Source: Margaritispora aquatica (Eukaryota > Ascomycota > Leotiomycetes > Helotiales > Discinellaceae). From it: DNA of 64,000 bases. The DNA lies in contig VJWN01000006.1 of NCBI GenBank assembly GCA_007644065.1, forward strand, positions 1,054,001-1,118,000, in the 5' to 3' direction. Made by a program: the position numbers and the translations under genes. Under the pieces are notes generated by a model, which worked only from the letters and a program-made list of their open reading frames with translations, had not been told where the DNA came from and ran no database searches. The first letter of the stretch is position 1, and the number at the start of each line of letters is the position of its first letter. Below, piece after piece: positions 45,725-57,252 of the stretch.

Positions 45725-48341
45725 ATGGCTGCCTCTCTTAATGGCCAAAGACACGATAGAACAGCTCTCATTCTTTATGGAACCGAGACTGGTAACAGTC
45801 AAGATGTCGCCGAAGATCTGGGTCGCATGGTTGAGAGATTGCATTTCGTGACCAGGGTGGTAGAGATGGATCTTGTTGAGATTGTATGTCAGATCTTGTC
45901 GTCCTCTTCATTTCCAAACCCTGCATGATATTCAAATGCTTATATATCACTATTAGGGGGAGTTGTCGAAATATACCATAGTCTTGTTTGCCATCTCAAC
46001 CACTGGACAAGGCGAGTTTCCGTCCAATGCAAGGAGGTTCTGGAAAAGTCTTCTCAGAAAGCGTTTGCCTCCAGGATGTCTGGATCACGTGACATTCACC
46101 ACCTTTGGTCTGGGGGACAGTTCATACGCAAAGTATTGTTTTCTGAATGTGTTATGGAGCTGGTTCTAATATTTTGATAGATTCAATATCACTGCTAAAA
46201 AGCTTCATAAACGTTTGGAACAATTGGGTGCAAAGGTAGTGTATCCGAGAGGTGAGGGTGACGACCAGCACGATGAAGGGTCTGTAAAGTTCACTGCACA
46301 TTACGATTTTCGACTTTACTAACACAGTGCAGTGTCGATGGTACCTTTTTGTCCTGGGCATCTGACTTGCGAAAAACTCTCTTGTTATCATATCCACTTC
46401 CCGACGGTGTTGAGCCCATTCCACCTCAGGTGTTCCTTCTACCAAAGTTCGAACTTCAAATTGAAATTGAAGGCACAACCACGCCTACCTTCAAGGATAC
46501 CAGATCTCAACCACTGGAAAGTGAGAAACACACGAACATCCCATTCTCTGATTCACAGGGAAACACCTCACATAGTCTAAACGAGACTCCACCTGCAGGC
46601 AAGTTCAATGATTTATATTATACAGGTACTGCAATTAACTCCGAAGTAGCTGCGGAAGCGAGTCGCGAAGAGTCAGTCCAAGAAATACAGAACAACCATC
46701 CTCCAGCTTCCACGATGTTTCGAGGAACAGGCTTTGAATTACCAGGACCTTGGCCGTGTGAACAACTTAAAGACGCTCATCCTGGCGCAGAGGAGTCTCC
46801 TGTCAACGTGAATGCTACACCAAAGACTGATGCAGTTCTACAAAATGGATTCAAAATGTGTCTTGCTTCGAACAAACGTGTTACTCCTGACAGTCACTGG
46901 CAAGATGTTCGCGAACTTACCTTCTACACACTTGAGAGTGAGATAGGCGGTTACGGACCTGGAGATTCCATAATGATTATGCCAAAGAATTTTCCTCGGG
47001 AGGTACAAGCGCTCATTGATCTTCAAGGCTGGAATGATATCGCGAATACGCCATTGGTTTTTGCTGCATCAAACCCTGGTACCCTCGAACCAAATCTTAT
47101 GGAGAGAGTTCCTCCAGAGTATCTTCCTCGAAAAGATAAACACTTTGTCAAGGCAAACATACAGAGAACTGAGCTTTGCACCTTGAGGGAGCTTTTGACT
47201 TCTCATTTTGACATCACAGCAATCCCGAGACGCTCTTTCTTTGAGGCCATTGCTCACCATACGGAGGATGAGATGCACAAAGACAGACTCCTCGAGTTTG
47301 CGGATGCAGCTTTCAGAGATGAGTTCTACGATTATACCACGTAAGTAATTGCTAGATTAGGGTCACCAACGGTGATTAATTTGCTGGCTGGCTTATTCCT
47401 TCAACCTGCGTCTGAAGCTAATACACTATAGTCGCCCACGTCGCAGTATCCTCGAAGTACTCCAAGATTTCCCTACCGTCAAGTTACCTTGGAAGTGGGC
47501 CTTCACTTTCTTCCCACTTATCAAAGGTCGCAAATACTCTATTTGTAGCGGTGGCTTTCACAAGACATATATCAAGGATAATAAGGATTATTTCAAAGTA
47601 CAACTTCTGGTCGCGATTGTCAAGTATCGGACTGTCTTGAAAAAGATTCGTCAAGGTCTATGTTCACGGTATCTAGCATCTTTGCAGGAAGGAGCTGTGA
47701 TCACAGTGCTCCACGATACTACCCATGCATTTTACCGACATGGTGATAAGCACGCTAATGAGCGGGCGATCATCTGTATTGCTCCTGGAACCGGTGTTGC
47801 ACCATGCCGATCAGTAATTTTTGAGCGAGCAATGGAGAGAGAGCAAGAGGCAATGGTGCATTCCGATAAGGAACTTCGACGCAAAGATAAAGTGGATGCC
47901 CAATTCAAGAAGCTGGCGGCCAAGAATGGAATTGAAAACGCTGAGATGACGACCCGAGAAACATGGGCTGCGAAGAAATTCGGAGAATGCTACCTGTTCT
48001 ACGGTGGACGCAATAGGCATGCCGATTTCTTCTTCGAGGAAGACTGGCGCTACAAGAACCTCAACTTGAAGGTCTTCACGGCATTCTCCCGAGACCAGCA
48101 GAAGAAGATCTATGTTCAGGACGTCATTCGTGAGCAAGGAAAGTTGATTAGCGAGCTCATGACGAGGCCGGTGAAGCCAATCATCTATGTCTGCGGTAGC
48201 TCTGGTGAGATGCCTAAGGCCGTGCGTGCGGCTCTGGTGGAAGTTTTTGCCAAGCATGTCCCAGATGCGACGGTGGAGTCTTCTGACAATATCCTGTCAC
48301 AGATGGAGAAGCTTGGTTTGTATGTCCAAGAGACATGGTAA
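45725..48341 (+). CDS. TAH18: NADPH-dependent diflavin reductase Tah18 (NDOR1)
   Basis: Five exons: 45725-45883, 45957-46132, 46181-46283, 46328-47340 and 47432-48341; about 786 aa. The third junction is uncertain (GTAAAG donor with ACACAG acceptor, or a GTCTGT donor three codons earlier). Flavodoxin domain: ILYGTETGNSQDVAEDLGR (FMN loop), FAISTTGQGEFP, TFGLGDSSYAK. FAD domain: RKYSICSGG and RQGLCSRYLASL. NADPH domain: IAPGTGVAPCRS, CYLFYGGRNRHADFFFEEDW, VYVCGSSGEMPKAVRAAL-type motif, C-terminal VQETW. Tah18 passes electrons from NADPH to Dre2 for cytosolic Fe-S cluster assembly. An unusually long hydrophilic stretch (about residues 215-300) separates the flavodoxin domain from the FAD domain. 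Confidence 0.93.
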
Positions 48342-48608
48342 CGTCATAACGAGAAACCTACTGTGTCGAGAACAAACTAGGGTACTTCACCTTCAGACTT
48401 TATAAAATATGTGTAGAGTAGAATTCGAAATTGGCATTTAGAAAACACCTCCTAGCGTGGCCCTTCCTCCCACCTGATCCGTGTCCCATACAATTTATGG
48501 ATCGCCCACGCTTAATCTGCAAGCAAATTCCCGTTCCTACACAGAAACCCCTCACAGGTTTTACAATATGTCTCGCTCAGCCTTTTAGTTCCTAAGTTAA
48601 TAATAAGG

Positions 48609-50029
48609 TCAATATAAGCTTCGCTGTTCCTTTGCCAGCTCCCTGAGGAGATATCTAAGGACGGCTCCTTGACCAAGCTGATCCTTTTGATATATCTTAT
48701 ATTCCGCATAACTATAGTCACTTAATTCTTTAACTGTTGGGAAGGTATCTACCTGGCCGGCTTCCCGCTTTCTTGCCCACTCTATAAGGTCGACAATATT
48801 CACGTGTATATTCTGCACAACCTACAGACACCATGCAAGTCAGCGAAATCAACGCTCAAGGTTGAATGAATATAATTAAGGGACATACTTCACGACACTC
48901 ATCACAAGTGGTAGGAAGTGGGCGGATCCCGATGGCTCGGAACAAGGAATGCCAGGAACCAATATCATCCTCCGTTCCGAACCACAGGTTGAATTCCTGG
49001 GTGAGCGCAGCTTGATACCGCGCCATGACCTCTTGGTCGTATTCTTCCCAGGTGTCAGGGAAGATGCCGTCCCATTCATTCCACCACTCCAGGTCGCGTC
49101 TCAGGGAAGAGAAGGACTCGGCGGGTGGAATGAGAGGATCGTACTGGTAGCCGTGGAAGGAAGCGAAAAAGGCATCGAGCGGACCGACGGGCGTGCCGTG
49201 GTCCTCTGGGTTGGAGACCATGTTCGCTGGCGCCGTTGACTCGAGGAACGAAGTCGAGGCGACGGCTGAAGACTCCGCTGCACTCGCCTCGCCGTGTGAG
49301 TTTTGCTCTCGTATACGCCCGGCCAATCTCTTGGTTTCATATGCCACATTCTGATTGAATGTCCACATTAGCTGTGTAATTTAAGGGAAGGAATATGAGT
49401 GAGGGTCGCTATACCTCGTAGCCCGACGTATCGCTTGTTCCCCCCATGATGTCGTCGTTGGGGATCGTCGTACAAGTGATCTTGATCATCTCCAGGAGAG
49501 CGTGTATGTGCTCCACGCTCGAGAGGTGCAAGTGCTTGACCGACAAGGGCACGCAGCAATTGCACAACGAACAGAGCCATACCAGGACACCTGGGGCGCC
49601 ATCGACTTCGGTTGCGTCGGAAGCGGCAAATATGGTGTCAGGAGTGATTCCGGCGACTCCAGAGATGGCTGGGAGTATTCTCGCTGGCGTTGGTGTTGGT
49701 GTTGACGTAGCAGCGATGAAATTGCTGTTGTTGTGGTTGTAATTGACATTATCGTTGGCGAGATATCCCTCGCCGTTACTAGATTCTCCTTGTTGAGCAA
49801 CCACCGCTTGTTGGCATCCAGAGAGATGCAACTCCCGACTTTGCAACGGGACTTGCGTATTGCAAATCGTGCAAGTCCATTGGCTGGGGCCATCAATAGA
49901 CATGGTTTCTTGGAGAGTTATCTCTAGATATACTCGCGCAGAGGCTGCGTGCCGCTTGCCAGCGAGATGCGCCTCACGGCTGTTTATATGCATGCGAATG
50001 GCGCAAATCTGACAATGCCAGTAATCCAT
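48609..50029 (-). CDS. Protein with three U1-like zinc fingers, unknown
   Basis: Three exons, 50029-49415, 49371-48889 and 48821-48609, joined in phase 0; 436 aa. Three related fingers share a W-x-C-x2-C-x11-H pattern. Finger 1 is WHCQICAIRMHINSREAHLAGKRH-like with C6, C9, H21, H27. Finger 2 (WTCTICNTQVPL...) keeps Cys-Cys-His but has Gln at the last His position. Finger 3 (WLCSLCNCCVPL...) is complete. Spacing C-x2-C-x11-H-x5-H resembles the U1/matrin-type RNA-binding finger. A Ser/Thr/Pro-rich linker separates fingers 2 and 3. Exons 2-3 encode acidic Trp-rich sequence (WWNEWDGIFPDTWEEY), a Cys pair (TTCDECREV) and a basic helical end (LRYLLRELAKEQRSLY). A nuclear, RNA-related role is inference. 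Convergent with TAH18 (268 nt between stops). Confidence 0.8.
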
Positions 50030-50992
50030 ACTAAGCGGTAGACTTCTCTTTTCTGTTCGAGCCAGGTATGGAGTGTGTTATGAGCCTTTTTTGGGAGGTG
50101 AATTCTGGGTCCATATACGATGACTTTATGAACCCCGCATTTGTAGGAATATCTTAACATCTTTTCATATTTAGTTTAAGTCGTCTACCGTAGGACAACG
50201 AGTTGAAGTATATATACCACCTCGGTGTGTTTTACGGAGGATGCTTAAGATGTCTAAGATACCTACCTAAGGTACATCTCCCTTAGACTTGCCTGTTACG
50301 AGCATGTGTCTTGGGGTCACATGATCACGTATACCGACTCCTATCCATCCACTCAGGGATTAGCTTTAATTTAAACGTGACCTACAACAAAACCACCTCA
50401 TCGTGTAAGGTAAGGTAAGGTACCTTTAATCTTCTTACCTAAGCTATACTACTTCGGCTACTAGCTGGCCTGCCCACGAGCTTTCTTCTGCTTCTTCTTT
50501 TCCCCTTTTCTGCTTAACTTTAAACCCTCAATACTGTACATACAATTTTATGGGAAGGTAGAGTCTCTTACTTGGTAGGTACCTACTTGACGGGAGGAGG
50601 CACTCATGGCAAGGAAGGCAAGGAAGGCAAGGAAGGCGCTTGAGGTCGTCAGGTGATAGTGTTTTATTCCCCGGCTACCTTACCTACTACTATGTACCTA
50701 CCAGGTAAATGAAGGTAGGTAAATGGGTAAATGTGCGAGAGAAAAGAGAAAAAAAAAGGTATGCTATTCTCGTATATTACCCGTCGTTGAACGAGCTTAA
50801 TCGGATAAAGGAGGAGACCGTTTTAGGCAGCTTCGCTAACCGAGGAGCTAGTACCTTATTTGTATACGCCAAGTGATATCTTACCTTTGAACTTTCCCCT
50901 CTCCATTTCTTCTATAAAATCCCCATTAAATCCCAATATATCGTCACTTCCAACATCCTACATTCAACATCTCCAATTCTTCACCAGACAGT
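50030..50992. other. Divergent promoter region rich in TACCTA/TAGGTA words
   Basis: Between the zinc-finger gene and the 2EXR gene. It contains repeated TACCTACCTAAGGTA, GTAAGGTAAGGTAAGGTACC (50405-50424), GTAGGTACCTAC (50575-50586), TACCTTACCTAC and GAAGGTAGGTAAATGGGTAAATG (50711-50733), plus the GGCAAGGAA repeat. No gene is seen. Confidence 0.6.
50608..50637. repeat. (GGCAAGGAA)3 tandem repeat
   Basis: Three perfect 9-nt copies plus GGC, read directly. It lies in the promoter side of the 2EXR gene. Confidence 0.95.
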
Positions 50993-52057
50993 ATGGAGGG
51001 AGGCAACCCAACCTCAAATCAATTGTTCGCAGGGCTTCCATCCTTCACCACTCTCACTACTTTCTCACCATTGACAAGGAACCCTCAACCTCAACCACAA
51101 CCAACAAACTTCACCGACCTCCCCTTCGAGATCCGTACTCAAATCTACAAACTCGCCGTCCCCCTCTCCCGCGTCTTGCGCATGCGTCTTACCCAAGCAT
51201 ACAACCCTCCTGTCATTGAGAGCATTTCCCCGCCATGCGTACCTACCATTCTCCACATCAACCGTGAATCCCGAGCCATTGGCCTAACCATCTTTCAAAC
51301 AGCTTTTGGTCCTTCTAGTGGTGGCTGTGTCGATGAGGTTGAGCTCTCAAAGAGGGAGAAGAGGAGGATGACGTATTGGAATCCAAAGATCGATACACTG
51401 TACTTGCCGTTCTTCAACCCTCCATCTGACCACGATTTGAGGCAGCCGAAGGATCTTCTGTACCCCGACCATCGCTACTATGATAACGACGGTGAGGATT
51501 ACGACGACTCGAAGCTTGGAGCGCCAATTTACCATAGATATTCTCTCGTTCAGCACGTCCGCCACCTCGCACTGCCAGTTAACCGCGAGTCGTGCAGCGG
51601 TTTCTCAGTTAGGCGCGAAGTGAATCAACAGCCCGATCAAGCTGGCTTCTTTTACGACGAAGATGGGGAGCGAAAGCTGTGCATCCCCGCTTGGTTGAAC
51701 GGACCCGGGTTTGAGAACTTGGAGACGCTGACGATGCTTGATGATCCAATGCCAGGCTGGTATCGAGCTGGGGAGATCTGTCTGCACGAGCCCGTGGACG
51801 AGGTGGCTGAGAATTTTGGACGAAGGGAACAGGGCTACATTAATGGGATGGAGCACTATGTCAAGGAGGAGGGATGGAAGGGGAAGGCGGGGGAGGAGGG
51901 TCCGTGGGTGGAGATGTTGATTATGACGCATAGGAAGGTTAGGGCCAATCCAGCTTTCTGTGTGAGGCCCAAGAAGGTGCTAGATTTCGCTGCTAGGATG
52001 GCGGCCCTGAATGATGGTGGAGTCCGGCGTTTTGCGTGGGACACTAAGAAGGTGTAG
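50993..52057 (+). CDS. 2EXR-domain protein
   Basis: Single exon, 354 aa. After a low-complexity N-terminus (Gln/Pro-rich, NPQPQPQPTNF), the 2EXR signature appears at about residues 40-60: FTDLPFEIRTQIYKLAVPLS, then ILHINRESRAIGLTIFQ, DTLYLPFFNP and VQHVRHLALPVN. This domain is expanded in pezizomycotine genomes, resembles an F-box-associated fold in style, and has no established biochemical function. Aromatic and acidic segments (YYDNDGEDYDD) and a C-terminal ANPAFCVRPKKVLDF complete the protein. No signal peptide or TM. The preceding ATG-poor leader (50840-50992) and the sharp drop in coding composition upstream support this start. Confidence 0.85.
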   Translation: MEGGNPTSNQLFAGLPSFTTLTTFSPLTRNPQPQPQPTNFTDLPFEIRTQIYKLAVPLSRVLRMRLTQAYNPPVIESISPPCVPTILHINRESRAIGLTIFQTAFGPSSGGCVDEVELSKREKRRMTYWNPKIDTLYLPFFNPPSDHDLRQPKDLLYPDHRYYDNDGEDYDDSKLGAPIYHRYSLVQHVRHLALPVNRESCSGFSVRREVNQQPDQAGFFYDEDGERKLCIPAWLNGPGFENLETLTMLDDPMPGWYRAGEICLHEPVDEVAENFGRREQGYINGMEHYVKEEGWKGKAGEEGPWVEMLIMTHRKVRANPAFCVRPKKVLDFAARMAALNDGGVRRFAWDTKKV

Positions 52058-53132
52058 GATTCAACTACAGGGATTGCAGACTTGAGTATTGGTGGTTTGA
52101 ATTGATGTCGTGGTGGTTTGAATTGATGTCGTGGTGGTTCGATGATTACAATTCTACGAGATTTACCATTTGTGGTTTTGTTTTCACATGGCGAGCGAGA
52201 TGGCCGAGCATTTCTTATTTGGAAAGTTGTAGTTCAATGAATACTGACCGAGTCAGAGTTTTGCTTTGCTAAGAACTTTGATATCGGGTTTTAGCCAGAA
52301 CAGACAGAACAGAGCCATTATACGATAATCTCGCATAGTTCGATTTACCAGCTACTTGGGACATCGAAACCTAGGTAAACCAAGAGGGGAGGGTGTTTTT
52401 ATATGTGATTTAACATTTCAGGAACACTAAACAATGAACAACAAACACAGAATTATTCATGAATCCAACCACAATGATCTTCCCTCCCCTCTTCCTCTTT
52501 CCTCCTTCTAAGCACCAACAAGATAAATACAAGGTTACTCAATAAAAATGTCCTAAAAGCCAAATTCACCAACTTCCTGACTGATGGGTAGATAGATATC
52601 CTTGTAAAGCCTTGTAAAGCACGAATTTGACTACTTTCAACTTCGAATTTGCATTGGCTTTCTTGATGGTATTGTATAGCATAGCATTGTCTAGCTAGGC
52701 ATTGCCTAAGTCTCGCGTAACCGTCTTTCAAGCAAATAATACCAACGGTGACTATGACGCATATATAAGAAGTAGACTTTCAAATACAAGGGAACTGTTT
52801 TGTTTTGCTCGCTGTTGTGTTCTGCTGTGTAGGAGGGTAAAGGTAAGATAGGGCAGCTAGATGGCTTACTTTGCAAGACTTAAATGACCCTTGAGCTTTG
52901 TCTTTTCGCCCACGGCTATAGCTCACTTCTGAACCTACCTACCTCCTTACCTACCTGTTTACATGACAAAAGAAATCTCGGAAATAATTCTCGTTCTTGA
53001 TGATAGAGAAGCCTGCAACGGGCATACACAAACACACACGCCCGAGAACTAGCGATGCATAACTCTATCAATTAGACCTCACTATTCAAGGCTCAAGTCT
53101 AAGCACTAAATTCCATCTCACCCACTACCCAC
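52058..53132. other. Intergenic between convergent genes, about 1.1 kb
   Basis: Starts with the 21-nt tandem duplication at 52091-52139. It also contains ACCTACCTACCTCCTTACCTACCTG at about 52935-52959 (a run of TACC words). No gene is supported; a 92-codon minus frame at 52453-52731 has no recognisable features. Confidence 0.55.
52091..52139. repeat. 21-nt tandem duplication (2.3 copies)
   Basis: The unit GGTGGTTTGAATTGATGTCGT occurs at 52091-52111 and 52112-52132 (one base longer than needed to be unique), followed by a partial third copy GGTGGTT. It lies about 35 nt after the 2EXR stop, so it is probably in the 3' UTR. Confidence 0.93.
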
Positions 53133-54951
53133 TCACTTCCCATCCAGACCCAAAAACCCAGCCACAGCCGCACTACCACTCATGCCGTCCAATCGTCCGC
53201 CTTCAATCCTATACGAAGCCGGGAAGTCCTCGGCAGGCTCGCCAAGGACGATCATTTCCGCGAGAGCTTTGCCTGTTCCCCAGCCTATGTTGGATGGATA
53301 TGTCAGTCAAAAGTACAAAGATTCAGAACTCGGTCCCAACCCTAAGGTAGGTAGGTCCCTTAACCCCCTCTCTCGCTTAACAGTGGGCCCGTTCGTTTAA
53401 GTGAAAGCGAGAAGTGCCACGAGGTAAAGTGGAGAAAGCGAAACGGGGGAAATGGGAGAAGAGGTCGATAAGGAGCAGAAAGGAGAGGAGAAACTTACAA
53501 TTAGGCATTCCATACCCATTAAAACCCGCCGCAATCCACTCACCCTCTCCCTCCCGCCCACTAACCTCCCTCCCCACCCTCCCCACAAGCGGCAACTCAT
53601 CAGCCGTGAACCCCATCACACCACTCCACTCCGCCTTCACCCCTCCCGCATCCTCACCACCCCAATTCTCAGACCCAAAAAACACCCTCCCCGCCCCACC
53701 AAGATGCACCCTCACCATCGGATCCATAACTGCATCATCCGCGTCCCCAAACGCCGCCAACCCGCCATCTTGCCCACGCACCAAGCCGCCACCGTACCAG
53801 AGCTCGCCTGTCTTCTGGTTCTGCGTGATGTAGTCCAGACCGAAAGTGTCGTAGACGATGCTCCAGCTACGGGGTGGGCTAGGATTCAGCGGCGTGTTTG
53901 GGGAGAAGAAGAGAGACCCAGGGACTTGCACGCTCATGTGTCCTTTGCAGGGGAAGATCTTGCCTCGTAGCTTGGGTAACAGGTGTCCGGTGTGTCCGTT
54001 CACGGCATGGATGAGCTGCTTGGTGTAGATTGTGCCTTGTGGGGTGGTGATGGCGTAAGGGTAGTCGGGTGCGGTTACTGGGGTGCAAGAGATTGCGAGA
54101 GCAGGTGTTTGAGTCTCGATGCGGAAGTTTGAGGGATAAGTGTTAAGGAGGTGAGAGTAGATCGATGTTACCATCCTGTAGGGCCAGATGGCGCCGTTGG
54201 GCTCGGTGACAATTCCTGTTACACCGGACATTTGGAATGACTTGGTTTGTCAGCTTATTGCTCTTCATATGTGTTTCATTTTCAAATCTTGAAAAGTGAA
54301 AATATCACTTACCACAAATTCAGGATCACTCTTTTCATAAACCTTCACCCTCCCTTTCAACTCAGGCATGTCCGTTTCTACCCTCTCCACCGCCCTCTTC
54401 ATCTCCTTTACCCTCTCCCCATCCAAAAATCCAACCACACTCAACACCTCCCTAACCTCACTTCTTTCCACTGCTTCCCTACCCAACGCCTCCATCTCTC
54501 GCTTAATCATGTCCAAATGCTTAACCCTAAACCTCGTAATCCTCCTCGCTTCCTCCATGCCCACCACATCCACGAGTCCAGCATAGTCCTCCGCCACATG
54601 AGTGGCGATGTGGCCACCATTACGACCTGTGGCGCCGGAGCAGAGCGTGCGTGCTTCGAGGATGGTGATGTCGAGGGTGGGGGAGAGAGCGAGTAGGTGT
54701 TTCGCGATGCTACAGCCTGTGATGCCTGAGCCGAGGATGAGGATATCTGTCGTCACAGGCAGCGATTGGGATTGTATCGTTGAGAGGGAGTGAGGGGGTG
54801 TTTGCCAGTGGGATATGGTGGGATTAGAGATGGGGAGACCTGGATCGGCATGGATGCGTGTGGTGGTTTGGGCTTGGGCGCCTAGTTTGTACGTTAGTTT
54901 GGTAGTGGGATGAGGAAGTCAGAAGGAGGTAAGATTACCTTTTGTAGCCAT
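53133..54951 (-). CDS. DAO-type FAD-dependent oxidoreductase
   Basis: Four exons: 54951-54939 (13 nt, only MATK plus one base), 54881-54313, 54240-53499 and 53284-53133; all phases agree and give 491 aa. The N-terminus HWQTPPHSLSTIQSQ leads into the FAD Rossmann motif TDILILGSGITGCSIAKHLL (about 50-69), LEARTLCSGATGRNGGHI, and later VTGIVTEPNGAIWPYRMV and LIHAVNGHTGHLLP. The C-terminal FAD-contacting block is ELPLVGRVG, AGFNGYGMPNCWGTGKALAEMI. This is the PF01266 (D-amino-acid-oxidase-like) superfamily, in the large fungal subgroup with unassigned amine or amino-acid substrates. No peroxisomal C-terminal tripeptide (ends LDGK) and no signal peptide. The tiny first exon is typical of easily missed starts. 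Confidence 0.92.
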
Positions 54952-55506
54952 GATGTTTTATAATACTATAACGGTTGTTGAATCTCTAGGAGCAATTGTA
55001 ACAAAACAGGTAGAGAAGAAATGCAAACTAGTTTTTCTATTCTTAGCAAAGTATGAGTAAGTGAAGCAAATAGATTTGTTAGAAAGAAGGATCTAGTTGA
55101 ACCCCACTTTTGGATAACTAATAATTATCTGTAATACTCGACGTGTTGTCTCCGTGCTGTTGTGCGTTTGTAATACTCTACTTCAGACAATACGAGTTTC
55201 GTCTCTTGAATAAGTTGGAAATTCAAGAACTTGGAGACTTGAAGATGGGTTGTCTGTCGTTTAGACTTGGTAGTCTTTGTCCCGATGAGGAGTGTCCAGC
55301 CGAGAGGAAGAAGCAGCAAATTACTGCATATGACCTGCATACACGTCGCCTTGCGATCTGATTGGGCATTTTGAAGTGCTTGGTATTTCTCTTTAAAGTA
55401 AGCCCAAATTTTACAGTTGGTGAAGCTATAATCTTACAATCAAATTTGCTCAATTGTAAGATACAAATGTGTAACATACTAGGAAGTATAAAACTCTCCC
55501 AATGGG
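54952..55506. other. Intergenic
   Basis: Promoter side of the FAD oxidoreductase and 3' side of the next minus-strand gene. AT-rich; no gene supported. Confidence 0.6.
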
Positions 55507-56877
55507 TCAGAACACTGATCTACCCTTGAAATAATCCCAAATTGCCTTCACCCTGTTAATCGAGATTTTTTTTTTATAACTAGCTTTTGGAGTTTTGACA
55601 TCTTCGTCTAGCTTTTGTTCCTCAAATCTGCGCCGGAACTCTTCCATCCGATTTGGTTCTTCGACCCGCTCATCGTCATTGTTTTCGCTATCTTTTTCTT
55701 CATTGAGTGCAATCGTCCTTTGTTTCTCACTCCGGATGCTTATTCTTGATTTTCGTTTGGTGTCACAACTCTTCTTGACATCTTGGGCATATAATGATGA
55801 GCCACCTGCCAAATCAGTCCACCGCCTCTGTCTGATTACAGGAAGTGTTGCCGCAGTGTGCACTTTGCTGTCGTCAAATAGGAAGTTCGGGGCTCCAATC
55901 CATTCGCTGCCATTCCAATTCCACACTACATTGTCGCACTTCTCCTGCAAAAGTGTCGTACTTCCAAATTTGATGCGATGATGTGACAGGATAGACCCTG
56001 GTACAGGTGCTGAAGCACGTACATGGCTACTCCTGTTTGGTGTAGCTTGTGGTGGCTTTTGGGTCTTTGTTTTATTCCATAGCCAAGACGATTCGTCAGG
56101 CGGGCAAGGGAGAATTCGAATGAAGCCATTCCGATCACCAACACTCCCCAAGATAGGTTCAGGTGAGTCATGTCTGAAGATCTCATTTCCATCGGCTTTA
56201 CCTGGAACTTCAGTGATCGTAGTGAGTGACACGGTCAGTTGATGTAATAGACGTCTCGTATGCCCACCGATAGGCATCTTCGTTCTAGTTTTTGCCTCGA
56301 TACTTCGCCCAGAGTTCTCATATGATTTTTCGATTTGTACGCCAACAGCTGGCTGGAAATTTGAAATCTGCTGTGGTGCCACAAAAATGCGACCTACAGC
56401 CGCAATACTAGGAAATGTTGCAGCTTTGTTCTCATCCACAAAGTTAAGGCTTGTTGGAGGTGGGTCTTTTGGCAATTCGACATTCCATCTATTGGCAAAA
56501 TTGATTGTTGCCTTCAGAAGGTCATTTGCTCGAATAAGTGCAGCGAGTACATCTAGCTCGCGATTTGTCACTGAAAGTCTGACACGACTCGGCGTTAATG
56601 CATCGACGGCCTTTCCCCAAAATGCATTTTCATCTTTGAATCCATAACCTCTTAAGATCCGTCTCTCGACAGCCGCAAAGCAAGTATCGTCACCCAAAGA
56701 CGATTTAGCTGATGCATCATCATGCCGCGTGCAGCGAATGCTCCTGCTAGTAACAAGGTATGCTTTATATTCCGGGCAGCAGTCGTTTTCGGCCATTGGA
56801 TAAGTAGAACAGGTAGTAAAGTTTCGTGTTGAAATGCAGAAGCAGGGCAGCTTCCTCGCAACTGTCAAATAGCACAT
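55507..56877 (-). CDS. Hypothetical protein with Cys-rich N-terminus
   Basis: Single-exon 456-aa frame. The first 60 residues hold about nine cysteines (MCYLTVARKLPCFCIS, DCCPEYKAYL, SIRCTRHDD), a pattern common at the start of uncharacterised ascomycete proteins that may bind zinc. The middle is moderately conserved-looking (LTPSRVRLSVTNRELDVLAA, VGRIFVAPQQISNF, NGFIRILPCPPDESSWLW). The C-terminus is charged and low-complexity (EKDSENNDDERVEEPNRMEE), ending NRVKAIWDYFKGRSVF. No signal peptide or TM. I do not recognise the family. The long open frame and normal codon use argue that it is real; an upstream exon beyond 56877 is possible. Confidence 0.65.
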   Translation of the reverse strand: MCYLTVARKLPCFCISTRNFTTCSTYPMAENDCCPEYKAYLVTSRSIRCTRHDDASAKSSLGDDTCFAAVERRILRGYGFKDENAFWGKAVDALTPSRVRLSVTNRELDVLAALIRANDLLKATINFANRWNVELPKDPPPTSLNFVDENKAATFPSIAAVGRIFVAPQQISNFQPAVGVQIEKSYENSGRSIEAKTRTKMPIGGHTRRLLHQLTVSLTTITEVPGKADGNEIFRHDSPEPILGSVGDRNGFIRILPCPPDESSWLWNKTKTQKPPQATPNRSSHVRASAPVPGSILSHHRIKFGSTTLLQEKCDNVVWNWNGSEWIGAPNFLFDDSKVHTAATLPVIRQRRWTDLAGGSSLYAQDVKKSCDTKRKSRISIRSEKQRTIALNEEKDSENNDDERVEEPNRMEEFRRRFEEQKLDEDVKTPKASYKKKISINRVKAIWDYFKGRSVF

Positions 56878-57252
56878 TTTGTCGTGATGTTACTTCAGGC
56901 TCTAAGATCGTTTTTTTAACGCGAGGCAACATCCATTCATCGGCGATGGCCACAGGGAGTATTAATCCCAAGTAGAGTAAATGGGCATGACAAGTATGTA
57001 GATGTAGATCTCATACTGAATTGGGTGAATAGTATGATGATGTGGATTTGCGTGAGGAGATATCAGTCTCAGTTGACTCGTGCCGAGTCTGGAAGGAATG
57101 AGTTTGCCCTACAAGGGAAAATGGATGTAGCACCTAAGGAAAACACAAAGTCCGTTCACACCTCACTATGAATATGAAGAACGATGAAAATTAAGATTCG
57201 GTGAGTACGTATTTGTTAACTTTTTTGATATTTCACTGGTGAAGATTTTGTA

